From Flavobacteriales bacterium (lineage in GTDB: Bacteria > Bacteroidota > Bacteroidia > Flavobacteriales_D > Crocinitomicaceae), in assembly GCA_947491305.1 (NCBI GenBank), contig CANLIL010000029.1, positions 1 to 35,620 on the forward strand: DNA of 35,620 bases. Reading direction: 5' to 3'. How positions within the stretch are numbered: the stretch's first letter is position 1; the number at the start of each line of letters is the position of its first letter. The translations under genes and the position numbers were made by a program. The notes under the pieces are model-generated. The model saw only the letters and a list, made by a program, of their open reading frames with translations. It searched no databases and was not told the DNA's origin. Below are positions 33,321 through 35,620 of the stretch, in pieces.

Positions 33321-33396
33321 GCTGATTTTTTAATTGATTTTCAAAACCTTAGCAAGCTTCTCATCTCCTCAATGTATAAAAAAGGTTAAATTTTCG

Positions 33397-33425
33397 TTAC
33401 TTAGCGTAAAAATGACACTAAGTAA
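33397..33425. promoter_or_regulatory. Inverted repeat upstream of gap, candidate operator
   Basis: TTACTTAG (33397-33404) and CTAAGTAA (33418-33425) are perfect 8-base arms separated by 13 bases. The second arm ends 11 bases before the -7 element of the gap gene, so the site covers the -33 region. The bound regulator is unknown. Confidence 0.5.
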
Positions 33426-33436
33426 AAATATTACCG

Positions 33437-33444
33437 TATATTTG
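33437..33444 (+). promoter_or_regulatory. -7 element TATATTTG of the gap gene
   Basis: Exact TAnnTTTG match 26 bases before the ATG at 33471. The -33 region is occupied by an inverted repeat and has no clear TTTG. Confidence 0.6.
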
Positions 33445-33449
33445 TTTGA

Positions 33450-34469
<1,020 letters not shown>

Positions 34470-34500
34470 TTGATTGTATCATAAGTTACGTTTAAGTTTT

Positions 34501-34532
34501 AATGCGAGATGGAAACGTCGCGCATTTTTTTT
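34501..34532 (+). terminator. Rho-independent terminator of gap
   Basis: AATGCG pairs with CGCATT, with a further GAT/GTC-type inner pairing after one mismatch, followed by eight T. It lies 32 bases after the gap stop codon. Confidence 0.88.
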
Positions 34533-34725
34533 ATCAAAAAGTTAAGGGGTTAAAACCCAAAAAACAGTTTAAAGCAATTAACTAAACACTGAAGCTGTAG
34601 ATCATTATTTATGAATAAGTTAGCGAAATAAACGTGCTCTTTTTAAATGCGCGAAGTTACAGTTTCGCATACTTTATTGGTATTTTTTGTATTTTGTTGC
34701 ACATCTTCGTTAAAAATATTGCTAG

Positions 34726-35620
34726 ATGCGTACAATTTACCGTTTAATTTTCCTTTTACTAATTATGGTTTCGCCTATTTTTTTGCAGGCGCAATCAGAG
34801 CGATTAACGGTGTCAAAAACTGCCATTTATTGTTTGAATAAGAAAACGAATTCATTTTTGGTATTCGACGATTCTACGTTTTATTACTCCAAATTAGCAG
34901 CTGCAAAAAAATGGAAAAAACATCCTTTTATTTTTAAGGGAGATCATACAAATTTCGAAACATTCAAAGAATCGTTTCGTCCAATTACACTGTCTAATGG
35001 CCGTTTGTTTTTTGTTTACAAAGCCATTGGTGAAGTATATGAGTTAAAAAATGATACGCTTCAGCGAATAGATCATTCCTTCAAACAGGAGAATCAATAC
35101 CATCATTCGCTTTTCGAACACAACAATCGAATCTATGCATTTGGTGGATACGGCTTATTTACATTTAAAAACATTTTGGTTTATTTTGATGATGTATCAA
35201 AAGAATGGTTTCAAGTCATTACACCGATTAAACCACCAGAGAGAGGCGCGCAGTTTTATCAATACAATAAGGGCGTATTGTATATATTTGGTGGGGGAAA
35301 TTCAGATGGGATTCATTCGCTATTTAGGTATGATTGTTGGGCGTTTCATTTTAAAACAAAAAAATGGCACAAAGTTGGAGACATTAATTTAGATTTTTAT
35401 CATTTACACATTGCTGGAGGGGCATTTAAAGAGCATTTGCCCTATAATATTTCCTTCAATTATCCGAGTTTTCAAATGGTGAATATCGAAAACAATGAGG
35501 TTGCAGATTATGAAAACACAAGTATTCAACACATTAAATTTGCATTTTTTGATTTAACCAAAAAGTACTTGTTGTTGGAAAAAATGTCAACAAATTCGAT
35601 GGTTCTGTATACTATTTCCA
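34726..35620 (+). CDS. Secreted kelch-like protein, 3' end beyond the window
   Basis: An open frame of 298 codons from the ATG at 34726, without a stop, running off the window. It begins with a signal peptide (about 1-23, MRTIYRLIFLLLIMVSPIFL then QAQ). Two segments look like kelch beta-propeller blades: IYAFGGYGLF with EWFQVITP (about 137-167), and LYIFGGGNSDG with KKWHKVGD (about 187-220), each with the Gly-Gly pair and following Trp. The protein is probably exported to the periplasm or beyond. What follows the propeller, such as a membrane or signalling domain or a sorting tail, cannot be seen. A TATTTTG element (34690-34696) lies 29 bases before the ATG. Confidence 0.82.
   Translation, partial: MRTIYRLIFLLLIMVSPIFLQAQSERLTVSKTAIYCLNKKTNSFLVFDDSTFYYSKLAAAKKWKKHPFIFKGDHTNFETFKESFRPITLSNGRLFFVYKAIGEVYELKNDTLQRIDHSFKQENQYHHSLFEHNNRIYAFGGYGLFTFKNILVYFDDVSKEWFQVITPIKPPERGAQFYQYNKGVLYIFGGGNSDGIHSLFRYDCWAFHFKTKKWHKVGDINLDFYHLHIAGGAFKEHLPYNISFNYPSFQMVNIENNEVADYENTSIQHIKFAFFDLTKKYLLLEKMSTNSMVLYTIS

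Noticed and set aside
34647-34841. 64-codon plus-strand open frame after gap
   Set aside because: Its second half overlaps the signal peptide of the kelch-like gene in another frame, and its first half covers the likely promoter.
35135-35392. 85-codon plus-strand open frame near the window end
   Set aside because: It lies in another frame of the longer kelch-like gene starting at 34726, which has a signal peptide and recognisable repeats.

Overview
The window is a low-GC bacterial chromosome segment from the Bacteroidetes, most likely order Flavobacteriales; a Fluviicola/Crocinitomicaceae-like organism is a guess. The evidence is threefold. Three secreted proteins end in type IX secretion (T9SS) C-terminal sorting domains with the YPNP motif. 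Many genes are preceded by the Bacteroidetes -7 promoter element TAnnTTTG, with few recognisable Shine-Dalgarno sites. Lipoproteins and outer-membrane barrels are frequent. Gene density is high, no gap reaches 300 bases, and I see no rRNA, tRNA, CRISPR array or transposase.

Layout. 1-660: a small GxxExxY nuclease-fold gene flanked by hairpin-forming repeats. 677-5148 (minus): a secreted cytochrome c/copper monooxygenase, an unknown lipoprotein, and an ECF sigma factor gene directly coupled to a membrane-anchored barrel protein. 5292-6647 (plus): a small heavy-metal-binding protein and a TPR lipoprotein. 6688-10056 (minus): a type 2 isoleucyl-tRNA synthetase whose class I signature is GIHH rather than HxGH. 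10278-14922 (plus): an outer-membrane barrel, class I fumarase and Dxs. 14924-17259 (minus): a feoA-feoB operon for ferrous iron uptake, ending in a 39-residue Cys-rich membrane protein gene. 17395-20754 (plus): a large superfamily 1 helicase-like ATPase. 20768-25877 (minus): DNA polymerase I and a T9SS trypsin-like protease. 26055-34469 (plus): uridine kinase, GpsA, aspartate kinase, a trans-sulfuration PLP enzyme, an SDR, a secreted M43 metalloprotease and GAPDH. 34726 to the window end: a secreted kelch-like protein that runs off the edge.

Most of the content is core metabolism: iron import, the TCA cycle (fumarase), isoprenoid precursors (Dxs), phospholipid precursor (GpsA), aspartate/methionine/cysteine amino acids, glycolysis and translation. 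Interspersed are secreted hydrolytic or oxidative enzymes typical of polymer-degrading, T9SS-using Bacteroidetes. Several start codons were moved downstream from the longest open frame to an ATG that matches the family N-terminus or begins a signal peptide.

The points most worth checking are the swapped IleRS signature, the GxxExxY repeat cassette, the sigma factor/barrel pair, the helicase with about 580 residues between Walker A and B, and three uncatalogued palindromes upstream of the metal-binding gene, feoA and gap. I found no clear multi-gene system that I would call wholly new.
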